The position numbers and the translations under genes are program-made. A DNA stretch of 64,000 nt, from NCBI GenBank assembly GCA_030655075.1, contig JAURWE010000101.1, positions 186,001-250,000 on the forward strand. Direction: 5' to 3'. The notes beneath the pieces are model-generated. The model was not told where the DNA came from. It was given only the letters and a program-made list of their open reading frames with translations, and made no database searches. Of the stretch, positions 1 to 7,864 are shown piece by piece. Source of the DNA: Pararhizobium sp. (lineage in GTDB: Bacteria > Pseudomonadota > Alphaproteobacteria > Rhizobiales > Rhizobiaceae). Every line of letters starts with the position of its first letter. The stretch's first letter is position 1.

Positions 1-246
1 ATCAATGCCATGATGCAGCATCAGCCCCTGCAGCGTCGTGCCGTGATCGCGGTAATACTGTTTCTGCAGCAGCTTGGCCTTGTCCGGCTCGAGCCGCAGC
101 AGCGTCGCCACGAAAGCCGTCATGTTTCTGTCGATCTGGGCAAAGAGATCGACGTGGTGCGGATAGAGCGTGTTGTCGAGATCGAACACCCAGTCGGTGA
201 TGTGGGCGAAATCGGACGGCAAAGGAAGGGTCGGGCGCTGTTTCAT
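1..246 (-). CDS. Pyrimidine 5'-nucleotidase (HAD family), N-terminal part
   Basis: The gene starts at 246 on the minus strand and runs off the left edge, leaving 82 residues. The N-terminus carries the HAD nucleophile motif DLDNT at residues 22-26, followed by LYPHHVDLF, the signature of the Sdt1/PHM8-like pyrimidine 5'-nucleotidase subfamily. Members dephosphorylate nucleoside monophosphates in the cytoplasm, with Asp22 as the phosphoryl acceptor. The helical cap sequence after it (residues 36-80) also fits. The rest of the protein lies outside the window, so the other HAD motifs cannot be checked. The family call is firm; the exact substrate is inference. Confidence 0.85.
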   Translation of the reverse strand, partial: MKQRPTLPLPSDFAHITDWVFDLDNTLYPHHVDLFAQIDRNMTAFVATLLRLEPDKAKLLQKQYYRDHGTTLQGLMLHHGID

Positions 247-377
247 GGCCGACTTATGACATGAGGCGGCCGTCCGGCAAACGGGAAATGTGCGTGATGA
301 CCGACGAAGCGGACAGCAAGAAGCGGGTGGCGCCGCTACTGCCGCCGCTCTAGCATCCTGCGCCAAAGGAGATGTCG

Positions 378-980
378 ATGAACAAGCCGGGATCAATGCG
401 CGGACTGGAAACGCTTGGCCGCACGCGGCTCTCGCAGAACTTCTATTTCCGCGATTTCCTGCATTCGGAGATCGGCAGCTTCTATGGAATTGCCAATATT
501 CCTGACGATCCCGATCTCGCTATCGAGACCGGGACACGGCTTTGCACCGACCTGCTGGAGCCGCTTCAGGCAAAATTCGGCCGGCTTCATATCCGCTCGG
601 GCTACCGCTGCGCCGCGCTCAATGCCTTTGGCAACAGCAACAGACTTAACTGCGCTTCGAATGAAAAGACCGCCGCCGATCACATCTGGGACATGCGCGA
701 CAACAACGGTTTCAAGGGGGCGACAGCCTGCATCGTGCTGCCATCGGTCCATGACCGATTTCCAGAAGACGGCGGCTGGCAGGGGCTGGCCTGGTGGATC
801 CACGACCACTTGCCCTATGGCTCGCTCTGGTTCTTTCCGAAACTGTGGGCGGTCAACATCCAGTGGCATGAAAGACCGGTTCGCGAAATCCGGAGCTATG
901 CCGCGCCACGCGGGTTTTTGACGAGGCCCGGAATGGACAACCACGGCGGCGATCACGCGGACCTGTACCGGGGCTTGTAG
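378..980 (+). CDS. Peptidase M15-like (DD-carboxypeptidase fold) protein
   Basis: A 200-residue protein without a signal peptide. The start at 378 is preferred over an in-frame ATG at 372 because AAAGGAG (365-371) then sits 6 bases upstream. In order it shows an SGYRC-N motif (near residue 75), an ADHIWDMRD stretch (near residue 98) and a QWHERP stretch (near residue 165). These match the Arg, His/Asp and WH positions of the M15 / hedgehog-type zinc peptidase fold. The His-Asp spacing is one residue shorter than the usual H-x6-D, so metal binding is uncertain. It may be an M15-related hypothetical protein rather than an active D-Ala-D-Ala peptidase. The gene stands alone. Confidence 0.6.
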   Translation: MNKPGSMRGLETLGRTRLSQNFYFRDFLHSEIGSFYGIANIPDDPDLAIETGTRLCTDLLEPLQAKFGRLHIRSGYRCAALNAFGNSNRLNCASNEKTAADHIWDMRDNNGFKGATACIVLPSVHDRFPEDGGWQGLAWWIHDHLPYGSLWFFPKLWAVNIQWHERPVREIRSYAAPRGFLTRPGMDNHGGDHADLYRGL

Positions 981-1074
981 CCCCCGAAATGGTTTGTCAG
1001 AGACGGTGTAATTGCCCGAATAATCTGCATGCTGAAACGTCTTGATACCGTTAAAATAAAAATCTGGGGGACCC

Positions 1075-1779
1075 ATGAAGAAGCATATCGTGACGGCCGT
1101 CGCCGCTGCCCTTGCCACGTTTGGCTGGCCGGCATTTTCGGAAGCCGGAGTGACGACGCTCGGTTCGTCCTACACCGTCTATTCCACCTCTGCCGGCGAA
1201 GAGGCCAAGGAATACCCGAGTTTTACCGGGTCCCTCGTCGAAGCGCTCGTCGAAGGCAAAGCTGACGAGGATATCGCCGTCACCGTGAGGCGCACGCGCC
1301 GGAAGATGGTCAACGGCACGACGCCCGTGGTCGACGATCAGTTGCGGGGCACGCTGTCGCTCAAGGCCGCAGCTGCGGCAAAAATCGCGCTCATTGTCGG
1401 CGTCAGCGATTATGGCGCCCGTTCGCTTTCGTCGCCCACGAAGGATGCGCGCCTGCTGGACGGCATCCTGAAGGGTCTCGGCTTCACGACGACGCTCGTC
1501 ATCGATCCCGATCTGGCCGAATTCAACGCCGCTGTTCAGAGCTTCACTTCTGCAGGCACCGCACCGGACACGGCACTGGTGTATTTCTCCGGAAACGGCT
1601 TTCAGAGCGACGGCCAAAACTACATCGTTCCCAGCATGGAGGTGGGCGACGGCACGACGCTGCAAGCAAACTCAATCGCCTTCAAAAGCCTGCGCGATAC
1701 GATCGAGGGTGCTTTTCCGCAAAGCGTTCTGATCATTGATGCCGGGCGTTCAGATCTCATGGCCAAGCAGGTTCGCTAA
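1075..1779 (+). CDS. Secreted caspase-like protein, circularly permuted and lacking catalytic residues
   Basis: A 234-residue protein with a signal peptide (residues 1-24, cleavage near SEA/G) and GGGGGA shortly before the ATG. Residues 103-226 follow the large (p20) part of bacterial caspase/metacaspase domains: KIALIVGVSDY, a DARLL helix, ALVYFSGNGFQSDGQNYIVP and LIIDAGR. The family has FSGHG and DAC at the active site; here they read SGNG (Asn174) and DAG (Gly224), so both catalytic residues are gone. Residues 29-96 (YSTSAGE, FTGSLVEAL, RRTRRKM) look like the small-subunit part that normally follows DACR, but it comes first here. The chain ends 10 residues after DAGR. This is a permuted pseudo-protease; its binding partner is unknown. 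Confidence 0.7.
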   Translation: MKKHIVTAVAAALATFGWPAFSEAGVTTLGSSYTVYSTSAGEEAKEYPSFTGSLVEALVEGKADEDIAVTVRRTRRKMVNGTTPVVDDQLRGTLSLKAAAAAKIALIVGVSDYGARSLSSPTKDARLLDGILKGLGFTTTLVIDPDLAEFNAAVQSFTSAGTAPDTALVYFSGNGFQSDGQNYIVPSMEVGDGTTLQANSIAFKSLRDTIEGAFPQSVLIIDAGRSDLMAKQVR

Positions 1780-1795
1780 CCGGCTTCGTGCTGCG

Positions 1796-2246
1796 CTACA
1801 GCGTGAGGCGGTAGCGCACATGTCCGTCGCTGGTGACGAACTGGTCGTAGAGCTTGCGCGCGGTGGCGTTGTTTTCGTCCGTGTGCCAGTAGAGCCGCGC
1901 ATAGCCCTTGTCCCTACAGATGCGGATGAGATCTTCCATCAACGCGCGGCCGATGCCGCGTCTGCGGACGGATGCGTCGAGGAACAGATCTTCGAGGTAG
2001 CAGTCGGGCGCCGCCACCCAGGTGGAATCGTGATGATGGTGGATGGCGAAACCGCCATCTTGCCCTCGATCAGAGCTACGCGCATGCGCACCCGCTCGGC
2101 CGGATCCAAGATACGCTCCAGGTTCTGGCGGTGACGGATTCGTCGAGGGCGACCTTGTAGAAGGCCAGATAGCCTGCCCAAAGGCGGCGCCATTCCTGCT
2201 CGTCTGTCGCCAGCGCATCGCGAATTTCGATGGAAGGTCCGGGCAT
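1796..2246 (-). pseudogene. GNAT-family N-acetyltransferase split by two frameshifts
   Basis: The reading frame opens at the ATG at 2246 (MPGPSIEIRDAL), then needs a shift near 2120 to continue as NLERILDPAERV, and a second near 2050 to continue as GFAIHHHHDSTW. The C-terminal frame reads through the acetyl-CoA-binding segment LEDLFLDASVRRRGIGRAL and DENNATARKLYDQF to a stop at 1796. Both breaks are repaired by adding one base to a short run (CC to CCC, GG to GGG), giving a normal-length ~150-residue GNAT protein. This is either a recent pseudogene or two homopolymer errors in the assembly. The substrate is unknown. Confidence 0.75.
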
Positions 2247-2263
2247 CCTATTCGCTCGCCATT

Positions 2264-3214
2264 CTATTCGCTCGCCTTGTCGAGCAGCCGGATGGCATCG
2301 TCGGACAGGCTGAGCTTGGCGGATTTGATCAGGCTTTCCACCTGTTCCAGGCTGGTGGCGCTGGCGATCGGAGCGGTGACGCCCTTGCGCGCCATGATCC
2401 AGGCAAGCGCGATGATGGCCGGCTTCGAGCCGGTCCCAGCGGCGATCTCGTCGAGCGCACCGAGGATGCGCATGCCGCGTCCGTCGAGATATTTTTCGAC
2501 GCCGCCGCCCCGGGTCGAGCCCTCCAGATCCTTGTGGCTGCGATATTTGCCGGTGAGGAAGCCGGACGCGAGACTGTAATAGGTGATGACGCCGATATCC
2601 TCGGCGATGCAGAGATTGCGCAGCGCGCCGTCAAAGCCCGCCCGGTCATAGAGATTGTATTCTGGCTGCAGAACATCGTAGCGCGGCAGGCTGTTGTCTG
2701 CGGACACCTTGAGCGCCTCGGCCAGTTGATCGGCATTGAGATTGGAGGCGCCGATGGCGCGGATCTTTCCCTGATCGAGAAGTTTTTGATAGGCGCCCAG
2801 CGTCTCGGCATAAGGGATGCTGTCGTCCGGCCAGTGGGAGAGGTAGAGGTCGATATGGTCGGTCTGCAGCCGCTTCAGCGAATCCTCGACCGCCTGCTCG
2901 ATCCATTTTGCCGACAGGCCCTTGCGGCCATGACCGAGATCGGAGCCAACCTTGGTGATCAGCACCACCTTGTCGCGGGCGACACTCGAGCTTTTCATCC
3001 ACCTGCCGATGATGGTTTCGGATTCGCCGCCCGAATTGCCCGGCGCCCAGGACGAATAGACGTCGGCCGTGTCGATGGCATTGAAACCGGCATCGACGAA
3101 CGCATCCAGCATGGCGAAGGAGGTCTTTTCATCGGCGGTCCAGCCAAAGACGTTTCCGCCGAAGACCAGGGGGGCAATCTGCAGGCCTGTGCGTCCGAGC
3201 TGTCGCATGTGCAT
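2264..3214 (-). CDS. Aldo/keto reductase
   Basis: A 316-residue NADPH-dependent oxidoreductase of the aldo/keto reductase (YajO/Tas-like) group, cytoplasmic. The catalytic tetrad is visible: Asp48 (IDTAD), Tyr53 (VYSSW), Lys88 (LITKVG) and His127 (LSHWPDD). A C-terminal cofactor-binding stretch (TAPIASATSLEQVESL) is present. The start at 3214 is chosen because GGAGAG lies just upstream; longer in-frame starts lack a ribosome site and add no family sequence. The gene faces away from the Gfo/Idh/MocA gene at 3399. The physiological carbonyl substrate cannot be told. Confidence 0.9.
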   Translation of the reverse strand: MHMRQLGRTGLQIAPLVFGGNVFGWTADEKTSFAMLDAFVDAGFNAIDTADVYSSWAPGNSGGESETIIGRWMKSSSVARDKVVLITKVGSDLGHGRKGLSAKWIEQAVEDSLKRLQTDHIDLYLSHWPDDSIPYAETLGAYQKLLDQGKIRAIGASNLNADQLAEALKVSADNSLPRYDVLQPEYNLYDRAGFDGALRNLCIAEDIGVITYYSLASGFLTGKYRSHKDLEGSTRGGGVEKYLDGRGMRILGALDEIAAGTGSKPAIIALAWIMARKGVTAPIASATSLEQVESLIKSAKLSLSDDAIRLLDKASE

Positions 3215-3398
3215 GGTTCTCTCCGATTTTTGAAAGGCGCTCCAACAGTCCCCGCCTCTGAACTTTCCCGAAGGGACATAGGCCAATCCGGCGGCAATTT
3301 ACACCGCCCGGCGCGCATTTTCTTTGGCAGCGCATGTCTTGCCTGGCAGGGACCTGCAGACTAGTGTGCCGCCAAAATACAGTTTGGGAGGACACACC

Positions 3399-4385
3399 AT
3401 GTTGCGTTTTGGAATTCTTTCGACGGCCAAAATCGGTCGGGAACTCGTCGTCCCCGCCATTCAGGATGCGGAAAACTGCGTCGTGACAGCGATCGCCAGC
3501 CGCGACATCGGCAAGGCGCGCGCCATGGCCGACCGCTTCTCGGTGCCGCACGCCTTCGGCTCCTATGAGGAGATGCTGACGTCGGACACGATCGATGCCG
3601 TCTATATCCCGCTGCCGACCTCGCAGCATGTCGAATGGACGATCAAGGCGGCCGATGCCGGCAAACATGTGCTTTGCGAAAAGCCAATCGCGCTGCAGGC
3701 CTCGGACATCGCCAGCCTGATTGCGGCACGCGATCGCAACAAGGTTCTTGTGTCGGAAGCCTTCATGGTGACCTACACGCCGGTGTGGCAGAAGGTCCGC
3801 GTCCTGATAGCCGAGGGCGCCATCGGCCGGCTTCGCCACGTGCAAGGTGCCTTCACCTATTTCAACCGAGATCCGGGCAACATGCGCAATGTGCCGGCCC
3901 TTGGCGGCGGCGGTCTGCCTGACATCGGCGTCTACCCGACGATCGCCACACGGTTCGTCACCGGCCAGGAGCCGGTGCGCGTCCAGGCGAACACGGACCG
4001 CGACCCGGAATTCGGCACCGATATCTATTCCAGCGTACGCGCCGATTTCGGCACGTTCGAACTCAGCTTCTACATCTCGACACAGATGGCCGCCCGCCAG
4101 GTCATGGTCTTCCACGGCGACAAGGGGTTCATCGAGGTGAAATCGCCGTTCAACGCCGATCGTTATGGTGCCGAAGAGATTGAACTCACCAACCAGAACC
4201 ATTCGCAATCCCAGTTTTTCCGTTTCCCCGACAGCCGCCAGTACAAGTGCGAGGCAGAAGCCTTCGCTGCGGCAGCAACCGGCGGTGCGGCCGAGGTCGT
4301 CACGCTGGAAAGCTCGGTCAACAACCAGAAACTGATCGATGCGATCTATCGGGCCAGCGAGAAGGATGGCTGGGAGACGGTCTAA
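3399..4385 (+). CDS. Gfo/Idh/MocA family oxidoreductase
   Basis: A 328-residue NAD(P)-dependent dehydrogenase. The N-terminal Rossmann segment is FGILSTAKIG (residues 4-13), and the family signature CEKPIAL lies at residues 93-99. The C-terminal alpha/beta substrate domain begins near residue 125 and includes GGGGLPDIGVYP. The start at 3399 follows GGGAGG (3386-3391). Members oxidise or reduce sugars, inositols or their phosphates, or trans-dihydrodiols. No neighbouring gene narrows the substrate, so only the family is called. Confidence 0.9.
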   Translation: MLRFGILSTAKIGRELVVPAIQDAENCVVTAIASRDIGKARAMADRFSVPHAFGSYEEMLTSDTIDAVYIPLPTSQHVEWTIKAADAGKHVLCEKPIALQASDIASLIAARDRNKVLVSEAFMVTYTPVWQKVRVLIAEGAIGRLRHVQGAFTYFNRDPGNMRNVPALGGGGLPDIGVYPTIATRFVTGQEPVRVQANTDRDPEFGTDIYSSVRADFGTFELSFYISTQMAARQVMVFHGDKGFIEVKSPFNADRYGAEEIELTNQNHSQSQFFRFPDSRQYKCEAEAFAAAATGGAAEVVTLESSVNNQKLIDAIYRASEKDGWETV

Positions 4386-4403
4386 CAGCCGCTCAGGGCC
4401 GCC

Positions 4404-4778
4404 TCATTTTCCGAAGACGAAGCGGGAATAGCCGATGTAGGACAGCACCGTTGCCAGCCCTGAGGCGATGACAAGCGCCAGAGGCGGCGGCGTGGCGGGG
4501 ATGGCAACCAGCAGGCCGGAATAGATGGCGTAGTTGGCGATGCTGGTGGAAATACCCACCCCGCCGTAACGGGCGCCCTCCTCCGCCAGCGGCCTGCCGC
4601 TGGCCCCGAACGCCCAGGTCCGGTTGATTACGAATGTGGCCGTCATCGCAAGGGCGATGGCGATCAGCCGGGCAATGAACGGGCCGAGGCCCGTGTAGGT
4701 GAGCAGCAAAAGCAGGACGGCGGCATCGATGGCAAATCCCGTGGCACCGGCCAGGGCGAACCAGACGAGCCGTTTCAT
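4404..4778 (-). CDS. GtrA-family membrane protein (putative lipid-linked sugar flippase)
   Basis: A 124-residue protein with four hydrophobic segments (about residues 4-28, 34-52, 69-90 and 97-117) and the GtrA marker TFVINRTWAFG between the second and third. GtrA proteins are thought to move polyprenyl-phosphate-linked sugars across the inner membrane. Its start overlaps the stop of the upstream GT2 gene by 4 bases, so the two are translationally coupled. This is the usual pairing of a GtrA flippase with a polyprenyl-phosphate sugar transferase. The sugar is unknown. Confidence 0.87.
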   Translation of the reverse strand: MKRLVWFALAGATGFAIDAAVLLLLLTYTGLGPFIARLIAIALAMTATFVINRTWAFGASGRPLAEEGARYGGVGISTSIANYAIYSGLLVAIPATPPPLALVIASGLATVLSYIGYSRFVFGK

Positions 4779-5809
4779 GCGGCGTCGGCTCTTTTGGCCG
4801 TGCTCTTGCGCGCCGCCGGTTTGATCGTTTCCACAAAGAGCGGCGTTGCGCCAGAGGGGAGCTTGCGGCCAGAGGCCTGTGCCGGCAGGCTCATATAGTG
4901 GATGCGCAAGAGTTCGGTGCGGGCGCGGGCGAGCGAATCAAGGATCAAGCCGGCGCCGAAGGTCATGAACGAGATCATCATCAGCGCCATGGACAGAACC
5001 CAGGTCGGCATTCTCGCGACAAGGCCGGTTTCGAAATATTCGAGCAGGACCGGCGTCATGAAGGCAAAGCTCGACAGCATGAAGATACCGCTGATGGCAC
5101 CGAAGAAGGTGAAGGGCCGCGTCTCCTTCATCAGCATGGCGAACATCCAGAGGATCTTGCTGCCGTCGCGGAAGGTGGAGAGCTTCGAATGCGAGCCTTC
5201 GGGGCGACGGCCGTAATCGAGCATCAGTTCGCAGACCGGCATTTTCAGCCGGGAGGCATGCACCGACATTTCCGTCTCGATCTCGAAGCCGCCCGACACG
5301 GCCGGGAAGCTCTTGACGTAACGGCGGGAGAAGGCGCGGTAGCCGGAGAAGATGTCGCTGAAATCGGTTCCGAACAAGCTGCGGTAGAGGATGTTGAAGA
5401 GGCGGTTGCCGATCGCGTGACCGTGACGGCCGGCATCGCTGGTGACGTCGCGGCGGGTGCCGACGACCATATCGGCCTGCTCGGTCAGAAGCGTGCGCAC
5501 CAATTCCGGCGCATCCTCCGGCGCGTAGGTGCCGTCACCATCGGCCATGATGTAGATGTCGGCATCGATATCGGAGAGCATGCGGCGCACGACATTGCCC
5601 TTACCCTGGCGCCGTTCACGCACGACGGTCGCGCCGGCAAGTGCTGCGCGAAGTGCCGTGTCATCACTGGAATTGTTGTCGTAGACATAGATGCGCGCCA
5701 GCGGCAGGGAGGCGCGAAAGCCCAGGACCACGGAGGCGATCGTCTGCGCTTCATTGTAGCACGGCAAGAGAACGGCAATATCCAGATTTTCCATCGGCAT
5801 TTCACTCAT
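4775..5809 (-). CDS. Family 2 glycosyltransferase (polyprenyl-phosphate sugar transferase type)
   Basis: A 344-residue GT2 enzyme. It begins with AVLLPCYNEAQTI, has YVYDNNSSDDT and the metal-binding acidic motif MADGDGTY, and ends with two membrane spans (FTFFGAISGIFMLSSFAF and WVLSMALMMISFMTFG regions) before a basic tail. The start at 5809 is chosen because GGGGAGA lies 5-10 bases upstream; an in-frame ATG further out lacks a site. This architecture is typical of transferases that load a sugar on undecaprenyl phosphate at the cytoplasmic face. It is coupled to gtrA and divergent from a GT-C-like gene, suggesting a three-part lipid-carrier glycosylation set. Confidence 0.88.
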   Translation of the reverse strand: MSEMPMENLDIAVLLPCYNEAQTIASVVLGFRASLPLARIYVYDNNSSDDTALRAALAGATVVRERRQGKGNVVRRMLSDIDADIYIMADGDGTYAPEDAPELVRTLLTEQADMVVGTRRDVTSDAGRHGHAIGNRLFNILYRSLFGTDFSDIFSGYRAFSRRYVKSFPAVSGGFEIETEMSVHASRLKMPVCELMLDYGRRPEGSHSKLSTFRDGSKILWMFAMLMKETRPFTFFGAISGIFMLSSFAFMTPVLLEYFETGLVARMPTWVLSMALMMISFMTFGAGLILDSLARARTELLRIHYMSLPAQASGRKLPSGATPLFVETIKPAARKSTAKRADAA

Positions 5810-5931
5810 GCCATTCTCCCCGTCGGTCATGACTTCGGCCCGCGCGTTTACGGGCACCGCTTTACTATTTCTTGAGAAGGTTAAGCTTAGGTTTCAAGAA
5901 CCGCCGCCTGTTGCAAAAAGGGTAGTCCCGC

Positions 5932-7791
5932 ATGACAAATTCGCGCCTGGCGCCTTCTCCCGGTCTTTCGGGAGACCTGGGCAGCAGCACTGCCGTGGAC
6001 AAGCCGCAGTCCGGCGAAGGCCTGACCTTGAAAGTTCTCGCCCTCTACAGCCTGCTGGCAATCTGCGTTCTAATTGGCATGACGCTGCCCTTTGCCACCG
6101 ACTATGTCGGACGCGACAATGACGACGTCATGCGCCTGATCGAGGTTCGCGACCTCCTGGCCGGGCAGAGCTGGTTTGACATGCACCAGTACCGTCTCGG
6201 GCTTGCGGGCGGTACGCTAATGCACTGGTCGCGTTTCATCGACATGCCCATTGCCAACCTGATCGCGTTCTTCAGCCTGTTCATGAGCGGGCAAAGAGCA
6301 GAAGCGGCAGCACTGACGATCTGGCCGCTGCTTCTTGTTGTGCCGCTGCTTTATGGCGCGGGCCTTGCCGGGTTTCGGCTGGGTGGTCGCCCGGTGATGC
6401 ATGCAAGCCTCGCGCTCACCGTCATTCTGGTTCTCTCGATGAACCGCTATGTGCCCGGCGCCATCGACCATCACAACGTCCAGCTGGCGCTTGTCCTCAT
6501 TATCGTTGCCATGCTTCTTGATCCTGCCCATCGGCCGAGGAACCTGGCAATATCAGGGCTTTCAGCCGGTCTCGCCATCGCCATCGGCGCGGAAACCACG
6601 CCCTTCATTGCCGCCGTGTGTGTCGCCGTTTCGCTGCTATGGGCCTGGCACGGACCGGTCTACGCCGCCGCTGCCCGCGCCTTCGGGATCAGCCTTGCGG
6701 CAACCGTTGCGGCGGCGTTTTTCCTGACGGTCCCGCCCAGCGCCTATTCGCAGGTCACCTGCGACAATCTCTCGTTCGGCTTTTTTGCACTGACGGTGAT
6801 TGGGGGTGGGCTGCTGGCTGTTGCGGCGGCCTTTTTCAGCCAGACAAACCGCTCGTTCCGGTTCGCAATTCTGGCCGCGACGGGGGGCATCATTGGCGCT
6901 GCCACGGTCGTGATTGCGCCCGGTTGCCTGCGGGGGCCGCTCGCCGATCTGGACCCGATGCTGGTCTCGCTCTGGCTGAATGGTGTCATTGAAGCACAGT
7001 CGGTTTTCGGAATGCTCCAGAACGATCCGAAATCGCTCGGCACGTTCTATGCCATTGGACCCATTGCCATCGCGGTCTGCCTCTACCGCATCGTCAGAGT
7101 TGATCGCCGTGAAGCCCACGCGATCCTGCTCGGGCTGATCGTCACCTGTTACGGCGTTGGCCTGGTTCAAGTTCGCGGCGCCATTCTCGCCAACTTCATT
7201 GCGAGCCTGCCCTTGGCGGCGGCCATCATGGATGCGCGCCGGGCCGCCAATGCACAACCATCCCGGCCACTTCTTTCCATCGGCTTTGTTGCCCTGACGC
7301 TCGCGTCCGTTTCGTCCGTATGGGGCGTTGCCGGTGTTCTGCTGAGTGGCGAGGCTCTTGAAATGAGCGCGTCAAGCCCGGCCCAAGGTGAAACAGCGGA
7401 AAGCGACTGCACCAGCCAGGCCGGATTGCGGGGGCTGGCGCTGCTTCCGACAGGCGTCGTGGCCGCGCCATCCAACCTCGGTGCCAATATCCTGCGCTAC
7501 ACACCGCATCGCGCCCTGTCGGCACCCTATCACCGCAATCAGGGTGGCATGCTGACGGAGCTTCATATCGGGCTTTCGAATGCGCGCCAGGCGGAAGCCT
7601 TCATCCGGGGTGCCGGCGTGACTGCGGTTGCCTTCTGCGCCAGCGATCCGCAAACCAGCAAGATCGCTGCGCTGGAACCGCAAGGGCTTTACGCCGATCT
7701 GACGGCTGGCAAGGTTCCTGCCTATCTCGGACCGCTGCCGCAAACAGTAAAAACCGGGCTAGAGGTCTTCAAGGTCACCGGCATACCGTGA
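5932..7791 (+). CDS. Polytopic membrane protein, GT-C glycosyltransferase-like
   Basis: A 619-residue membrane protein with a cytoplasmic N-terminal tail of about 32 residues, then about eleven hydrophobic segments, and a soluble C-terminal portion from near residue 480. The first periplasmic loop has RDNDD (61-65), the acidic motif position of GT-C enzymes. DHHN (179-182) recalls the DHH-type signature of STT3/AglB and related lipid-carrier transferases. GT-C enzymes use dolichyl/polyprenyl-linked sugars outside the membrane. The divergent GT2-GtrA pair would supply such a donor, so transfer to a protein, lipid A or polysaccharide is a reasonable inference. The acceptor is not shown by the sequence. 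Confidence 0.6.
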   Translation: MTNSRLAPSPGLSGDLGSSTAVDKPQSGEGLTLKVLALYSLLAICVLIGMTLPFATDYVGRDNDDVMRLIEVRDLLAGQSWFDMHQYRLGLAGGTLMHWSRFIDMPIANLIAFFSLFMSGQRAEAAALTIWPLLLVVPLLYGAGLAGFRLGGRPVMHASLALTVILVLSMNRYVPGAIDHHNVQLALVLIIVAMLLDPAHRPRNLAISGLSAGLAIAIGAETTPFIAAVCVAVSLLWAWHGPVYAAAARAFGISLAATVAAAFFLTVPPSAYSQVTCDNLSFGFFALTVIGGGLLAVAAAFFSQTNRSFRFAILAATGGIIGAATVVIAPGCLRGPLADLDPMLVSLWLNGVIEAQSVFGMLQNDPKSLGTFYAIGPIAIAVCLYRIVRVDRREAHAILLGLIVTCYGVGLVQVRGAILANFIASLPLAAAIMDARRAANAQPSRPLLSIGFVALTLASVSSVWGVAGVLLSGEALEMSASSPAQGETAESDCTSQAGLRGLALLPTGVVAAPSNLGANILRYTPHRALSAPYHRNQGGMLTELHIGLSNARQAEAFIRGAGVTAVAFCASDPQTSKIAALEPQGLYADLTAGKVPAYLGPLPQTVKTGLEVFKVTGIP

Positions 7792-7864
7792 CCCCGCGTG
7801 AAAAGGTTGGGTGACTGGCACGATTGGCGCTTTTCAAGGGCGCCACAGCGGGGCAAAATGGGCC

